Shown in pieces: positions 32,780 to 41,393 of a stretch of 64,000 nt of DNA; within the stretch, counting starts at the first letter, position 1, and each line of letters opens with the position of its first letter. The notes under the pieces were generated by a model. It saw only the letters and a list, made by a program, of their open reading frames with translations. It ran no database searches and had not been told where the DNA came from. A program made the translations under genes and the position numbers. Origin of the DNA: [Actinomadura] parvosata subsp. kistnae (GTDB lineage Bacteria; Actinomycetota; Actinomycetes; Streptosporangiales; Streptosporangiaceae); NCBI RefSeq assembly GCF_900323885.1, contig NZ_OOHJ01000018.1, positions 4,265,001 to 4,329,000 on the forward strand. Direction: 5' to 3'.

Positions 32780-33719
32780 TCGAGCCGAACGCGCGCCGGT
32801 AGCCGGCCGGGCTCACGCCGGTCATCCGCTTGAACCGGTCGCGGAAGGCGGTCGGCGAGCCGAAGCCGACCTGGGCGCCGATGCGCTCGACCGGCTGCCG
32901 GGTGGTCTCCAGGAGGTGCTGCGCCTGCCGGATGCGGGCCCGGTGCAGCCAGCGCAGCGGCGTGGTGCCGGTCTGCTCGCGGAAGCGGCGGATCAGCGTG
33001 CGCGTGCTCATGCCGGCGTGCGCGGAGATGTCGTCGAGCGTGAGAGGGCCGGCGAGGTTGTCCTGCAGCCAGCCGAGCAGCGGCTCCAGCTCCGAGCCCC
33101 GCGGCACCACCGGGTGGTCGTGCACGATGAACTGGGCCTGCCCGCCCTCCCGTTCGAGCGGCATCACCGACAGGCGGGCCGCGTCGGCGGCGACGGCCGA
33201 GCCGTGGTCGCGGCGGATCAGGTGCAGGCACAGGTCGAGCCCGGCGGCGGCGCCGGCCGAGGTGAGGAACTGGCCGTTGTCCACGTACAGGACGTCGGGG
33301 GCGACCTCCAGCAGGGGATAGGCGGCGGCCAGCCGCTCGGCCAGGACCCAGTGGGTGGTCACCCGCAGTCCGTCGAGCAGCCCGGTCGCGGCTAGGGGGA
33401 AGGCGCCCGAGCAGATGGAGGCGATCCGGGCGCCGTTCGCCGCCGCCGCCCGCAGCGCGTCGCGGACGCCGCCGGGCAGCGGCGCGAACGGGTCGGACAC
33501 GCCCGGCACGATGACCGTGTCCGCCGCCCTGAGCTCGTCCAGCCCGCCGGGCACGCGCACCGTGAACGCGCCCGCGTCCACCTCGGGCCGCTCGCCGCAC
33601 ACCCGCACCCGGTAGGCGGGGTGACCGCCGGGCAGCCGCGTGCGGGCGAACGTCTCGATCGGCACGGAGAGGTCGAACGGGATCACCTGGTCGAGCGCGA
33701 GGACGGCGACGGTGTGCAT
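32766..33719 (-). CDS. GlxA-like AraC regulator with DJ-1/PfpI domain (second copy)
   Basis: A 317-residue protein with the same layout as the one at 30582-31547: DJ-1/PfpI domain (MHTVAVLALDQVIPFDLSVP; DTVIVPGVSDPF; IASICSGAFPLAATGLLDGLRVTTHW, with the cysteine kept) and AraC double helix-turn-helix (LDDISAHAGMSTRTLIRRFREQTG; VERIGAQVGFGSPTAFRDRFKRM). The two proteins are clearly paralogous but well diverged. No enzyme gene diverges from this copy: the next gene upstream is the tail of the sugar operon on the same strand. TAGGTT lies 6 bp before ATG 33719. Target unknown. Confidence 0.92.
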   Translation of the reverse strand: MHTVAVLALDQVIPFDLSVPIETFARTRLPGGHPAYRVRVCGERPEVDAGAFTVRVPGGLDELRAADTVIVPGVSDPFAPLPGGVRDALRAAAANGARIASICSGAFPLAATGLLDGLRVTTHWVLAERLAAAYPLLEVAPDVLYVDNGQFLTSAGAAAGLDLCLHLIRRDHGSAVAADAARLSVMPLEREGGQAQFIVHDHPVVPRGSELEPLLGWLQDNLAGPLTLDDISAHAGMSTRTLIRRFREQTGTTPLRWLHRARIRQAQHLLETTRQPVERIGAQVGFGSPTAFRDRFKRMTGVSPAGYRRAFGSKAAT

Positions 33720-33725
33720 GGCCGC

Positions 33726-33731
33726 AACCTA
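33726..33731 (-). promoter_or_regulatory. Candidate -10 of a leaderless transcript
   Basis: Minus-strand TAGGTT, 6 bp before ATG 33719 of the second GlxA-like gene, without a Shine-Dalgarno. Confidence 0.4.
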
Positions 33732-33750
33732 CCGGGCCGCCCGGTCGCCC

Positions 33751-35625
33751 TCAGCCCATGGTCACCGTCAGGTCGAACCTGCCCTGGTGCGGGACGCGCA
33801 GGGCGTGGAAGCGGCGGCTGCCGTCGCGGAAGTACCGCACGGTGCCCGCCGCGAGCGTCGCCTCCAGGGGCGTGCCCCAGCGGAAGCGGATCGTGGTGCG
33901 GCCCCTGCGCACGTCGAACCCGTCGGCGGTGGCGGTGGTGGCGCCGCCGAACGCGGCCCGCGTGCCGTCGGTGAAGGTGAGGACGTCCGACGGGTGCAGG
34001 ACGAGCGGGATCTGCTCGGTGGCGGCGGCGTTCGCCGTGACCGTGCGCCGGACCGTCCGGGAGGTGATCAGGACGTCGGTGGTGACGCTCGCGTTGCCGT
34101 ACCGGATGCCGAGGGCGGCGGGCGCCCGGCCGCCGGTCCACTGCCTGCCGTCGGAGGGGGCGCCGTGGAAGTAGGCGGCGGGCAGCGAGCCGTTCGCGTC
34201 GGGCACCTGGCCGGGGAAGACGGTGGCCCAGCAGGCGTGGTTGTTGTCGTTGAGCCCGCAGACGACGGTGCCGGCCTCGGGGTGCCACAGGAAGGTCAGG
34301 CCGGTGCGGGCGCGGGAGGCGCGGGTGCCGAAGTAGCCGCCCAGGTAGAGGCCGGGCTTGCGGACGTACAGGAAGTCCTGGCCGTTGTCGCGGCGCAGCT
34401 CGGCGAAGTCGGCGGAGCGCAGGTAGGGCAGGTCGGCGATGGCGGCGGCGCGCTGCATGCGGGTGGGGAAGCGCTCGCCGTCCAGGGCGTGGGTGAGGAT
34501 GCGCGGCGAGGTGTCCTGCTTGGCGAGCGGGGTGACCGGGTCGGGGGCGGCGGCCCAGGCGGCGCGGGCCTCGGCCAGGTCCTCGCGGGCGGTCATGAAC
34601 GCCGACAGCAGCGGCACCTGGCGGGTGAACGTCCAGTTGAGCGCGGTCCGGTCGGGGTCGGGCCGGACCTCGTCGTACCAGCGGGTGCTGGTGCGGGTGG
34701 ACGGCGCGACGTTGACCAGGTAGCCGGCGCCGTCCGGCTCGCGCAGCAGGTTGTAGGACAGGAAGCCGGTGAACGCGCGGGCCATGTCCACCAGGTGCGG
34801 GTCGGGGTTCTGGTGGTGGGCGTCGGCCAGCTCGGGCAGCATGACCTCGAAGTTGTAGTTCATGTCGTGGCCGCCCTCCTCGTTGAAGAAGCCGGCCGTG
34901 CTCAGGCCCGCCGTGGCGATCCTGGCGAACGCCTCCGTCAGGCGGGCGGAGAGCGCGGGGTCCGGGTCCAGCCTGAGCGCGAGCGCCGCTCCGGCCAGGC
35001 CCGCGCTGGTCTGGTTGGCCCAGGTGAGCCGCTCCTGCCAGACGGTACGGTTGCCGCCGTCCAGGAACCACGTCATGGCCGTCCGCAACGCGGCGCTGAT
35101 CTGCGCCTGCCGCGCGGGCAGCGCCCCGGTGGCACGCAGGATGCGCAGCGTCTTGGCCAGGTAGCCGATGCCGAACCCGGTGGGCGCCAGGCCGTGCTGG
35201 TCGCGGCTGTACTCGGGGAAGGAGCCGTCGGCGTGCTGGAGCGACAGGTAGTGGCCGAGCGCCGCGTCCAGCGCGGCCAGCAGGCTCGCGTCCCCGGCGT
35301 ACGGGTTCCACGGTCGGGCGTTGGCGTGGAACCAGGCCAGCGTGAACACGTGCTCCTGCACCCGGGCGTTGTACGGCGCCGCCGGGTTGCGCCACCAGCC
35401 CCCCGCGAAGAAGCCGCTGTCGTCCATGTCGTTCACCATGGGCGCGAGCGTGGCCAGGTACGGCGCGAAGCGCTGCTCGTGCGGCGCGAACAGCCGGCGG
35501 TCGGGCGCGCCGGACGGCAGCGGGGCCAGATCGGGGAGGGCGGCGGGCAGGAGCACGGGGGCGGCGGCCGGGAGCAGGGCGGCGGCGCGCAGCAGGGAGC
35601 GCCGGGAAAGGTGGGGGGTGTGCAT
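33751..35625 (-). CDS. Tat-exported protein with helical-barrel look, probable glycan-active enzyme
   Basis: A 624-residue protein. The start HTPHLSRRSLLRAAALLPAAA is a twin-arginine signal. The first ~400 mature residues are helix-rich with repeated aromatic segments (YNARVQEHVFTLAWFHANARPWNPY; HYLSLQHADGSFPEYSRDQHG; FLSYNLL), as in (alpha/alpha)-toroid lyases and hydrolases. The C-terminal ~200 residues look beta-rich (GLTFLWHPEAGTVVCGLNDNNHACW), as in heparinase/lyase C-terminal domains. I cannot assign a family. It is the last gene of the lacI-FAD-ABC sugar operon and starts 2 bp after the permease stop, so an exported role in breaking down the imported glycan is a reasonable inference. 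Confidence 0.7.
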   Translation of the reverse strand: MHTPHLSRRSLLRAAALLPAAAPVLLPAALPDLAPLPSGAPDRRLFAPHEQRFAPYLATLAPMVNDMDDSGFFAGGWWRNPAAPYNARVQEHVFTLAWFHANARPWNPYAGDASLLAALDAALGHYLSLQHADGSFPEYSRDQHGLAPTGFGIGYLAKTLRILRATGALPARQAQISAALRTAMTWFLDGGNRTVWQERLTWANQTSAGLAGAALALRLDPDPALSARLTEAFARIATAGLSTAGFFNEEGGHDMNYNFEVMLPELADAHHQNPDPHLVDMARAFTGFLSYNLLREPDGAGYLVNVAPSTRTSTRWYDEVRPDPDRTALNWTFTRQVPLLSAFMTAREDLAEARAAWAAAPDPVTPLAKQDTSPRILTHALDGERFPTRMQRAAAIADLPYLRSADFAELRRDNGQDFLYVRKPGLYLGGYFGTRASRARTGLTFLWHPEAGTVVCGLNDNNHACWATVFPGQVPDANGSLPAAYFHGAPSDGRQWTGGRAPAALGIRYGNASVTTDVLITSRTVRRTVTANAAATEQIPLVLHPSDVLTFTDGTRAAFGGATTATADGFDVRRGRTTIRFRWGTPLEATLAAGTVRYFRDGSRRFHALRVPHQGRFDLTVTMG

Positions 35626-35627
35626 GG

Positions 35628-36458
35628 TCAGCCTTTCAGACCGGTGTGCGCGAGCCCCTCGATGAACTGCCTCTGGGCCAGCACGAAGACGACCAGGATG
35701 GGCAGGGCGGTCATCGTCGCGGCGGACAGCTGCACGTTCCACAGGGGCGAGCCGTAGGCGTCGACGAACTGGGTGAGCGCCTGCGGCAGGGTGAACTTCG
35801 ACGGGGTGGACAGGAACACGATGGGTTCGAGGTAGAGGTTCCAGGAGTGCAGGAAGGTGAAGATGGCGACGGCGCCGAGCGCGGGCCTGGCCAGCGGCAG
35901 CGCCACCTTGCGGAAGGTGCCGAAGCGGCCGAGCCCGTCCACTCTGGCGGCCTCCTCCAGCTCGCCGGGCAGCGTGATGAAGAACTGCCGCATGATGAAC
36001 GTGGCCAGCACGCCGGGCGCGCCCAGGATCGGCACGAGGATCAGCGGCCAGTGCGTGTCGGTCAGCCCCGCCGCGTGGAACAGCTGGAACAGCGGCACGA
36101 TCGTGACCTCGCTGGGGATGAGCAGCCCGACGAGCACGACGAGGAACAGCAGGTTCTGGCCGGGGAAGCGGATGCGGGCGAAGGCGTAGCCGGCCATCGC
36201 GGCCACCGCCATCGTGCCGGCGGTCACGACCGCCGCGATGTAGAGGCTGTTGAGGTACTGCTGTCCGAACGGCTGCAGCTCGAAGACCCGGCTATAGGTG
36301 GAGAAGTCGAACCTTGAGGGGATCAGCGCGGGCGGGAAGGCGAAGATGTCGCTGATCGGCTTGACCGACGAGGTGACCATCCACCAGGTGGGGAACACGA
36401 ACGGCACGCACAACACGCACAGCAGCGCGTACAGGGCGAGCTTGACCCTACGACTCAT
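35628..36458 (-). CDS. Carbohydrate ABC importer permease, MalG type
   Basis: A 276-residue membrane protein with six helices: N-terminal LALYALLCVLCVPFVFPTWWMV, and the coupling segment ELEEAARVDGLGRFGTFRKVALPLARPALGAVAIF, which matches the EAAxxDGA pattern of sugar permeases. It ends REFIEGLAHTGLKG-like (QRQFIEGLAHTGLKG), the usual MalG tail. It overlaps the upstream malF-type gene by 11 bp. With that partner and the lipoprotein at 37391-38650 it forms an importer for an oligosaccharide. The ATPase is absent, as is common in actinobacteria, where MsiK-type ATPases are shared. Confidence 0.93.
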   Translation of the reverse strand: MSRRVKLALYALLCVLCVPFVFPTWWMVTSSVKPISDIFAFPPALIPSRFDFSTYSRVFELQPFGQQYLNSLYIAAVVTAGTMAVAAMAGYAFARIRFPGQNLLFLVVLVGLLIPSEVTIVPLFQLFHAAGLTDTHWPLILVPILGAPGVLATFIMRQFFITLPGELEEAARVDGLGRFGTFRKVALPLARPALGAVAIFTFLHSWNLYLEPIVFLSTPSKFTLPQALTQFVDAYGSPLWNVQLSAATMTALPILVVFVLAQRQFIEGLAHTGLKG

Positions 36459-37389
36459 GGAAGACCCACTTCCGGCGCAGCCACCACTGCAGCAGCGTCA
36501 GCGCCGCGACGATCAGGAACAGCAGGACCGACAGGGTGGCGCCGTAGCCGAGGTGCCGGAACTGGAAGGCCTGCTGGTACAGGTAGTAGACGAGGACCGT
36601 GGTCGACAGGCCGGGCCCGCCCTGGGTGAGCACCGCGATCTGGGCGAACACCTGCAGCGACCCGACCACGGTGATGATCGAGGTGAGCAGGATCGTGGGG
36701 CTGATCTGCGGCACCGTGATGCGGGCGAACCTGGTCCAGGCGCCGGCGCCGTCCAGTTGGGCGGCCTCGTGGAGCTGGCGCGGCACGCCCTGCAACGCGG
36801 CCAGGAACAGCACCATGTTCAGGCCCACGTTCTTGACGACCTGCACCACGACGACCGACAGCAGGGCGGTCGTGTCGCCGCGCAGCCAGTTGGGGCCCTC
36901 GACGCCGGCCAGGCCGAGCAGGCCGTTGACGCCGCCGTCCTGCTGGAGCAGGAACTGCCAGACGATGGTCCAGGCGACCAGCGACACCAGCACCGGCGAG
37001 AAGAACAGCGTGCGGAAGAACGTGGTGCCGCGCAGCCGCTGGTCGAGCAGGATCGCGAGGACGAGGGCGAGCGTGAGGTTGAGCACGACCAGGCCGGCCG
37101 AGAAGAGCGCGGTGCTGGCCAGCACCTGGCCCATGTTCGGGTCGGCGAGCAGCTTGGCGTAGTTCGCGCCGCCGACGTACTCGAACGTGCCCGCCAGCAC
37201 GTTCCACTCCTGGAGGCTGTAGTAGACGACCAGGCCGAGCGGCAGCAGCACGAACAGCACGCTGCCGGCGAGCTGCGGCGAGATCATCAGGTAGCCGACG
37301 AGGGCGTCACGCCGGGGGATGGTCCAGAAGGGGCGGGGCCGGGCGGCGGCGCGCACGGCCACCCGGTCCCCGAGGTCGGTCGCCGTCAC
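36448..37389 (-). CDS. Carbohydrate ABC importer permease, MalF type
   Basis: A 313-residue membrane protein with six helices: IPRRDALVGYLMISPQLAGSVLFVLLP at the start, and the coupling loop PRQLHEAAQLDGAGAWTRFARITVPQISPTILL with the EAAxLDGA signature. It starts at GTG 37389, next to the stop of the lipoprotein gene, and overlaps the MalG-type partner. It carries the long N-terminal region usual for MalF of the UgpA type. Substrate specificity is set by the binding protein and is unknown. Confidence 0.93.
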   Translation of the reverse strand: MTATDLGDRVAVRAAARPRPFWTIPRRDALVGYLMISPQLAGSVLFVLLPLGLVVYYSLQEWNVLAGTFEYVGGANYAKLLADPNMGQVLASTALFSAGLVVLNLTLALVLAILLDQRLRGTTFFRTLFFSPVLVSLVAWTIVWQFLLQQDGGVNGLLGLAGVEGPNWLRGDTTALLSVVVVQVVKNVGLNMVLFLAALQGVPRQLHEAAQLDGAGAWTRFARITVPQISPTILLTSIITVVGSLQVFAQIAVLTQGGPGLSTTVLVYYLYQQAFQFRHLGYGATLSVLLFLIVAALTLLQWWLRRKWVFHES

Positions 37390-37390
37390 G

Positions 37391-38650
37391 TCATCCGCCC
37401 AGCAGCGGCTGGATCTTCGCGCACACGCCGTCCAGCACCGCCTTGACGTCCGCGTCCGGCTTCCACAGCGGGTCGAGCGCGGCCCTCGCGGTCTGGGCCA
37501 GCTCGGCCTGGCCGGTGTGGCTCGGTTTGACGACGCCCTTCTCGATGCCGTCGATCACCACTTCCTGGAGCTGGTCGCCGTTCAGCATGGAGCTGGTCTT
37601 GGCCATGGTGGCGGCGGTCAGCAGCGAGCTGCGCGCGGGCGGGAAGTAGGCGGCGAGCTTGGCGGAGTTCGCGGCGTTGGCGAAGTAGGCGAGGAAGTCG
37701 GTGGCCTGCTCGGCGCGCGGCGACTTCTTCAGCACGCCGATGCCGGCCTGGCCGATGACCGCGTACGGGCCCTTCGGCCCGGCGGGCAGCGGCACCAGGT
37801 CCCACTTGAATGTCGCGTCCTCCAGCATGGCGGCGCGGGAGATCTGGGCGACGGCCATCGCGGTGTCGCCGGAGAAGAAGTCCACGGCGGTGCCGGGGCC
37901 CGGCATCGACTTGTCGGTGAAGATCGCCTTGTGCAGGAACGTCATGGCCTCGACCATCTCGGGCGCGTTGAACCGGCAGGTTCCGCCGTCGTCGCTCCAC
38001 GCCTTGGCGCCCCAGCCCTGCCAGACGGTGGCGAGGTTGTCCCACGCCTTGTAATCGAAGTTGAGGATGGTCAGGCCGTTCCCGCCCTTCGCCGCGACGG
38101 CCTTGTTGATCGCGTTGGCGTGCTCCCAGTCCCACTGGCCGGCCTTCATCAGCTCGCGCGGCGTCTTCTGGCCGGCGGCCTTGACCAGGTCGGTGTTGAC
38201 GAAGACGCCGAAGGGCGAGGTGGAGAACGGGTAGGCGTACAGCTCGCCGCCCTGCTCCCACAGGCGGGTGGCGGACGGGACCAGCTCGCCCACGTTCTCG
38301 ATCCTGCTCTTGAGTGGGACGAGGGCGCCGGAGCCGACGAAGTCGGGGGCCGAGTTCTCCATGATCCACGCCAAATCGGGGGCGTTGCCGCCGGCGATCT
38401 GCGTGGTCAGCGTGGTCGTGTAGGTCTCGAACGGGATCGGGTCGAAGGTGATCTCGCCCACCTGCGGATGGGCCTTGCGGTACTCGGCGGCGATCTCCTT
38501 GAACAGCTTCAGGTGGGCCTCGTTCGAGGTCCAGATCGACATGCGCAGCGGCTGCGGGCCCTGCGCGGCGCCCGTGTCCCGCGCGCCGCCGCCGCACGCG
38601 GAGACCGCGAGCAGGGCGGCCAGCGTCAATGCCGCCAGGGGTGCTTTCAT
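37391..38650 (-). CDS. Carbohydrate ABC importer substrate-binding lipoprotein
   Basis: A 419-residue extracellular lipoprotein. The signal LAALTLAALLAVSACGGGA ends in a lipobox with the cysteine near residue 20. The mature part is a cluster-1 sugar-binding fold: LRMSIWTSNEAHLKLFKEIAAEYRKAHP, AGGNAPDLAWIMENSAPDFV, LYAYPFSTSPFGVFVN, IAYFA-type C-terminal segments. ATG 38650 is followed directly by the signal. It sits between an FAD oxidoreductase gene and two permease genes on the same strand. The ligand is probably an oligosaccharide released from a polymer, given the exported enzyme-like protein at the end of the operon. Confidence 0.93.
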   Translation of the reverse strand: MKAPLAALTLAALLAVSACGGGARDTGAAQGPQPLRMSIWTSNEAHLKLFKEIAAEYRKAHPQVGEITFDPIPFETYTTTLTTQIAGGNAPDLAWIMENSAPDFVGSGALVPLKSRIENVGELVPSATRLWEQGGELYAYPFSTSPFGVFVNTDLVKAAGQKTPRELMKAGQWDWEHANAINKAVAAKGGNGLTILNFDYKAWDNLATVWQGWGAKAWSDDGGTCRFNAPEMVEAMTFLHKAIFTDKSMPGPGTAVDFFSGDTAMAVAQISRAAMLEDATFKWDLVPLPAGPKGPYAVIGQAGIGVLKKSPRAEQATDFLAYFANAANSAKLAAYFPPARSSLLTAATMAKTSSMLNGDQLQEVVIDGIEKGVVKPSHTGQAELAQTARAALDPLWKPDADVKAVLDGVCAKIQPLLGG

Positions 38651-38669
38651 GGGGGTTCTCCTTCTGGCA

Positions 38670-40274
38670 TCAGTAGCCGGTGACGTCCGGCCAGCGCAGC
38701 TCCACGCCGTCCCGGACCAGCCGGTGCTGGAAGTCGGCCAGGAGCCGCTCGTCCGCCCGCACGGCGTGCGGCGTCGTGGCGCGCTCCAGGCAGAAGGCGG
38801 CGAGCGCGCCGGCCGCCTCGCCGGCGTTCCACTCCACCGGGTGCAGGCGGTAGGCGCCATTGGTGATGTGGGTGGTGCCGATGTTCTTGCAGGCCGGCAG
38901 CAGGTTGGTCATCCGCTGCGGGATCAGCGCCCCGAGGGGGATCTCGAACGGGGAGCAGGCGACGTCGATGTAGTTGTCGCCGCCGGTCGAAGGGTGCAGG
39001 TCGATGCGGTACATGCCCACGCCCACCGAGTCGTGATAGCCGACGGCGCCCTTGTCGCCGCGCACCGCCACCGACAGGTCCTGCTCGGTAACGGTCGTCA
39101 GGGCCCGGATCCGCCGGGACTCGCGGATGTAGGGGGCCTGGGCGAGCCCGTCGGCGCCGCCGGTGACGTCGCCGCGCAGCCGCAGGCCCGGGTAGCCGGT
39201 GCCGCCGTCGTGGCGCGGCGCCTCGGTCTGCAGCCAGTACAGCACCGACTTCGACAGCTCGCGGGCCCTCGCCAGGTGCAGGTCAGGGTCCGGTACGTCG
39301 ATGACCGGCCCCTCCAGGTAGTCGATCATCGGCCAGTTGACGAGCGTGATGTCGCTCTCGTACGCGCCGGGCACGAAGTTCTCCCGGGCGGCGATCCTGC
39401 GGAACGTCCACAGGTTGCCGTCGCCCGGGTTGACCCGCTGGTCGGCCTCCACCAGGCGGGGGTCGTCGCCCGGGTTCGGGGTGAAGGAACGCTCCACGAT
39501 CTCCAGCGTCCGCGGGCTCGGGCAGCGCCACGACAGCAGCCGGTCGCCCCAGAACGGCGGCTGGTACTCCCGCCAGAAGTCGTACGAGGCCGGCTTGTCG
39601 ATCGTGTGGTCGCCGTCCACGTGGTCGATCGCGAAGCACACCGACACGGCCTGCATGTTCATCGGCTGCGCCGCCGCCGGGGCGCTCGGCTCGCCGGTCT
39701 CCGCCTGCGACTCGAAGCCGGTCACGTACTCGGTGCCGGTCAGGGGCAGCAGCTCGCCGGTCTCGGTGGCGTCCAGCACGTACGGCGCCACGGCGACGAT
39801 CTCCCCGCCCCCGTCGCGGTGCGCCAGTCGCACGGCCGTGACGCGGTCGCCGTCCACCTCGGCCCCCACCGCCCGGTACGGCTGGAGCACCCGCAGCCGG
39901 CCCGACCCCCGGTAGGGGGCGAGCATGGCCTCGATGACCGCGACGGCCACGCGGGGCTCGTGGCACAGCTTGCTGACGTGCCCGGCGCCCGGGTTCAGCT
40001 CCCGCCACGCCCGCGCCCGCTCGGTGAGCGGGTAGTGGTCGCGGTAGTAGCGGCGGATGCCGTCGCGCAGCGCGCGATAGCTGGCCGTGACGCCGAACCG
40101 CTCCACCCAGGTGTGCTCGTCCGGCGGCACGGCCTGGCTGGTGAGCTGGCCGCCCAGCCAGTCGTACTCCTCGGTGAGCACCACCGAGCGGCCCGCCCGC
40201 AGCAGGGCGAGCGCCGCGGCCACGCCGCCCAGCCCGCCGCCGACGACGAGCGCGTCTGCCGAGATCTCAACCAC
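38670..40274 (-). CDS. FAD-dependent oxidoreductase, PF12831 type
   Basis: A 534-residue flavoprotein. The N-terminal ADALVVGGGLGGVAAALALLRAG is the FAD-binding GxGxxG motif, followed by VVLTEEYDWLGGQLTSQAVPPDEH, characteristic of the FAD_oxidored (PF12831) family, and a central YVLDATETGELLPL segment. The C-terminal region has LLPACKNIGTTHITNGAYRLHPVEWNAGEAAG, which closes the FAD site. Members occur in polysaccharide-use operons and probably oxidise sugars or cyclitols; no defined reaction can be claimed. GTG 40274 is used as start. It is the second gene of the operon behind lacI; the gap to lacI holds the duplicated lacI end. Confidence 0.88.
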   Translation of the reverse strand: MVEISADALVVGGGLGGVAAALALLRAGRSVVLTEEYDWLGGQLTSQAVPPDEHTWVERFGVTASYRALRDGIRRYYRDHYPLTERARAWRELNPGAGHVSKLCHEPRVAVAVIEAMLAPYRGSGRLRVLQPYRAVGAEVDGDRVTAVRLAHRDGGGEIVAVAPYVLDATETGELLPLTGTEYVTGFESQAETGEPSAPAAAQPMNMQAVSVCFAIDHVDGDHTIDKPASYDFWREYQPPFWGDRLLSWRCPSPRTLEIVERSFTPNPGDDPRLVEADQRVNPGDGNLWTFRRIAARENFVPGAYESDITLVNWPMIDYLEGPVIDVPDPDLHLARARELSKSVLYWLQTEAPRHDGGTGYPGLRLRGDVTGGADGLAQAPYIRESRRIRALTTVTEQDLSVAVRGDKGAVGYHDSVGVGMYRIDLHPSTGGDNYIDVACSPFEIPLGALIPQRMTNLLPACKNIGTTHITNGAYRLHPVEWNAGEAAGALAAFCLERATTPHAVRADERLLADFQHRLVRDGVELRWPDVTGY

Positions 40275-40306
40275 GTTGGGGGTTACCTCTCCTCATGTAC
40301 GGGGGT

Positions 40307-40398
40307 TCAGCGTTGTGCCGGAGGGGCCAGGGTCGAGCCCTCGACCAGTGCGGGGTCAGCGTTGTGCCGGGGGTGCCAGGGTCGAGCCCTCGACCAGC
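40307..40398. repeat. 49-bp duplication of the lacI 3' end
   Basis: Starting at 40307 and again at 40356, 42 bp (TCAGCGTTGTGCCGG...CTCGACCAG) recur with only two differences. The second copy is the true lacI end with its stop (40356-40358); the first repeats the last 13 codons and the stop downstream. Each copy contains GGTCGAG-CC-CTCGACC (40331-40346, 40380-40395), a hairpin-forming palindrome. Confidence 0.92.
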
Positions 40399-41381
40399 TC
40401 GCACGCCAGCAGCTCCTGCGGGGCTCCGCCGTGCTCCAGGACGTGGGTGAGCAGCTCGACGGCCCGGCGGCCCATCTCCCTGCGCGGGATGCGGAAGCCG
40501 GCGAAGTCGATGTCGGTGGAGACCGGCCGGGTCGGCGCGCCGAGCGCGACGATCGACAGGTCGCGCGGCACGTCCAGGCCGCGGGCGCGGGCCACCTCGG
40601 CGATGGCCGCGCCGTCGGCCAGCTCCTCGGCGAACACCACCGTGGCGCCCGCGTCGAACAGGCCGTCCGCGCTCGTCAGGTGCACCCCTTCGACGCCCGG
40701 CGCGGCGGCCACGCCCTCGGTGAAGCCGCGCAACCGGTCGGCGTAGGACTCGGGGCCCTGGCCGGACCCGACGTAGGCCATCCGCCGGTGCCCGAGCGCC
40801 GCGGCCCGCCCGACCAGCGCGCGCACCGCCGGCGGGTAGTCGGCGCCGACGTACGGGACCGGCCCGCCGGCGTCGTCGCGGCGGCCGACCGAGACGAACG
40901 GGATGCCCTCCGAGAGCAGCCTGGACAGGTCGTCCCGGTCGATGGTGCGGCCGAGCAGGACACAGCCGTCCGCGAGCCGGATCCGGCTCTCCGCGCTGAA
41001 GATCCGCCGCCGCTCGCCCTGCTCCACCTTGGCGCTGGTGAACAGCAGCAGGTCGCAGCCCGCCTCCTCCGCGCACTCCTCGATCCCGACCAGGAACGGG
41101 TGGTAGAAGTCGGCGCTCTCGGCCGGGAAGACGGCCTCGTAGGTGAACACGCCGTAGATGCGGTTGCGCCGCTCGACGAGCCGGCGCGCCGCCGGGTCGG
41201 CCACGTAGCCGGTCTCCCTGATCACCTGGAGCACCCGGTCGCGGGTCTCGGGGGAGATCCTGACCTCGCCCTCGGCCCGCCCGTTGAGCACCAGGGACAC
41301 GGTCGTCTGGCTCACGCCCGCCATGCGCGCGATGTCCTGCTGCGTCAGACGCCGACCTGAAGGAGCCACAGTGCTGATCAC
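40356..41381 (-). CDS. LacI-family transcriptional repressor of the sugar operon
   Basis: A 341-residue regulator. Residues 13-60 are the LacI headpiece (LTQQDIARMAGVSQTTVSLVLNG, hinge helix about 58-66 in DPAARRLVERR). The rest is a periplasmic-binding-like sensor domain (YGVFTYEAVFPAESADFYHPFLVGIEE; VSVGRRDDAGGPVPYVGADY; RRMAYVGSG; DIDFAGFRIPRREMGRRAVELL). It leads the sugar operon on the minus strand. Two matching 12-bp operators flank its promoter at 41394-41405 and 41460-41471, so it very probably represses itself and the operon until a sugar binds. The 3' end is tandemly duplicated beyond the stop. Confidence 0.95.
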   Translation of the reverse strand: MISTVAPSGRRLTQQDIARMAGVSQTTVSLVLNGRAEGEVRISPETRDRVLQVIRETGYVADPAARRLVERRNRIYGVFTYEAVFPAESADFYHPFLVGIEECAEEAGCDLLLFTSAKVEQGERRRIFSAESRIRLADGCVLLGRTIDRDDLSRLLSEGIPFVSVGRRDDAGGPVPYVGADYPPAVRALVGRAAALGHRRMAYVGSGQGPESYADRLRGFTEGVAAAPGVEGVHLTSADGLFDAGATVVFAEELADGAAIAEVARARGLDVPRDLSIVALGAPTRPVSTDIDFAGFRIPRREMGRRAVELLTHVLEHGGAPQELLACELVEGSTLAPPAQR

Positions 41382-41393
41382 CTGTCCTGCTGG

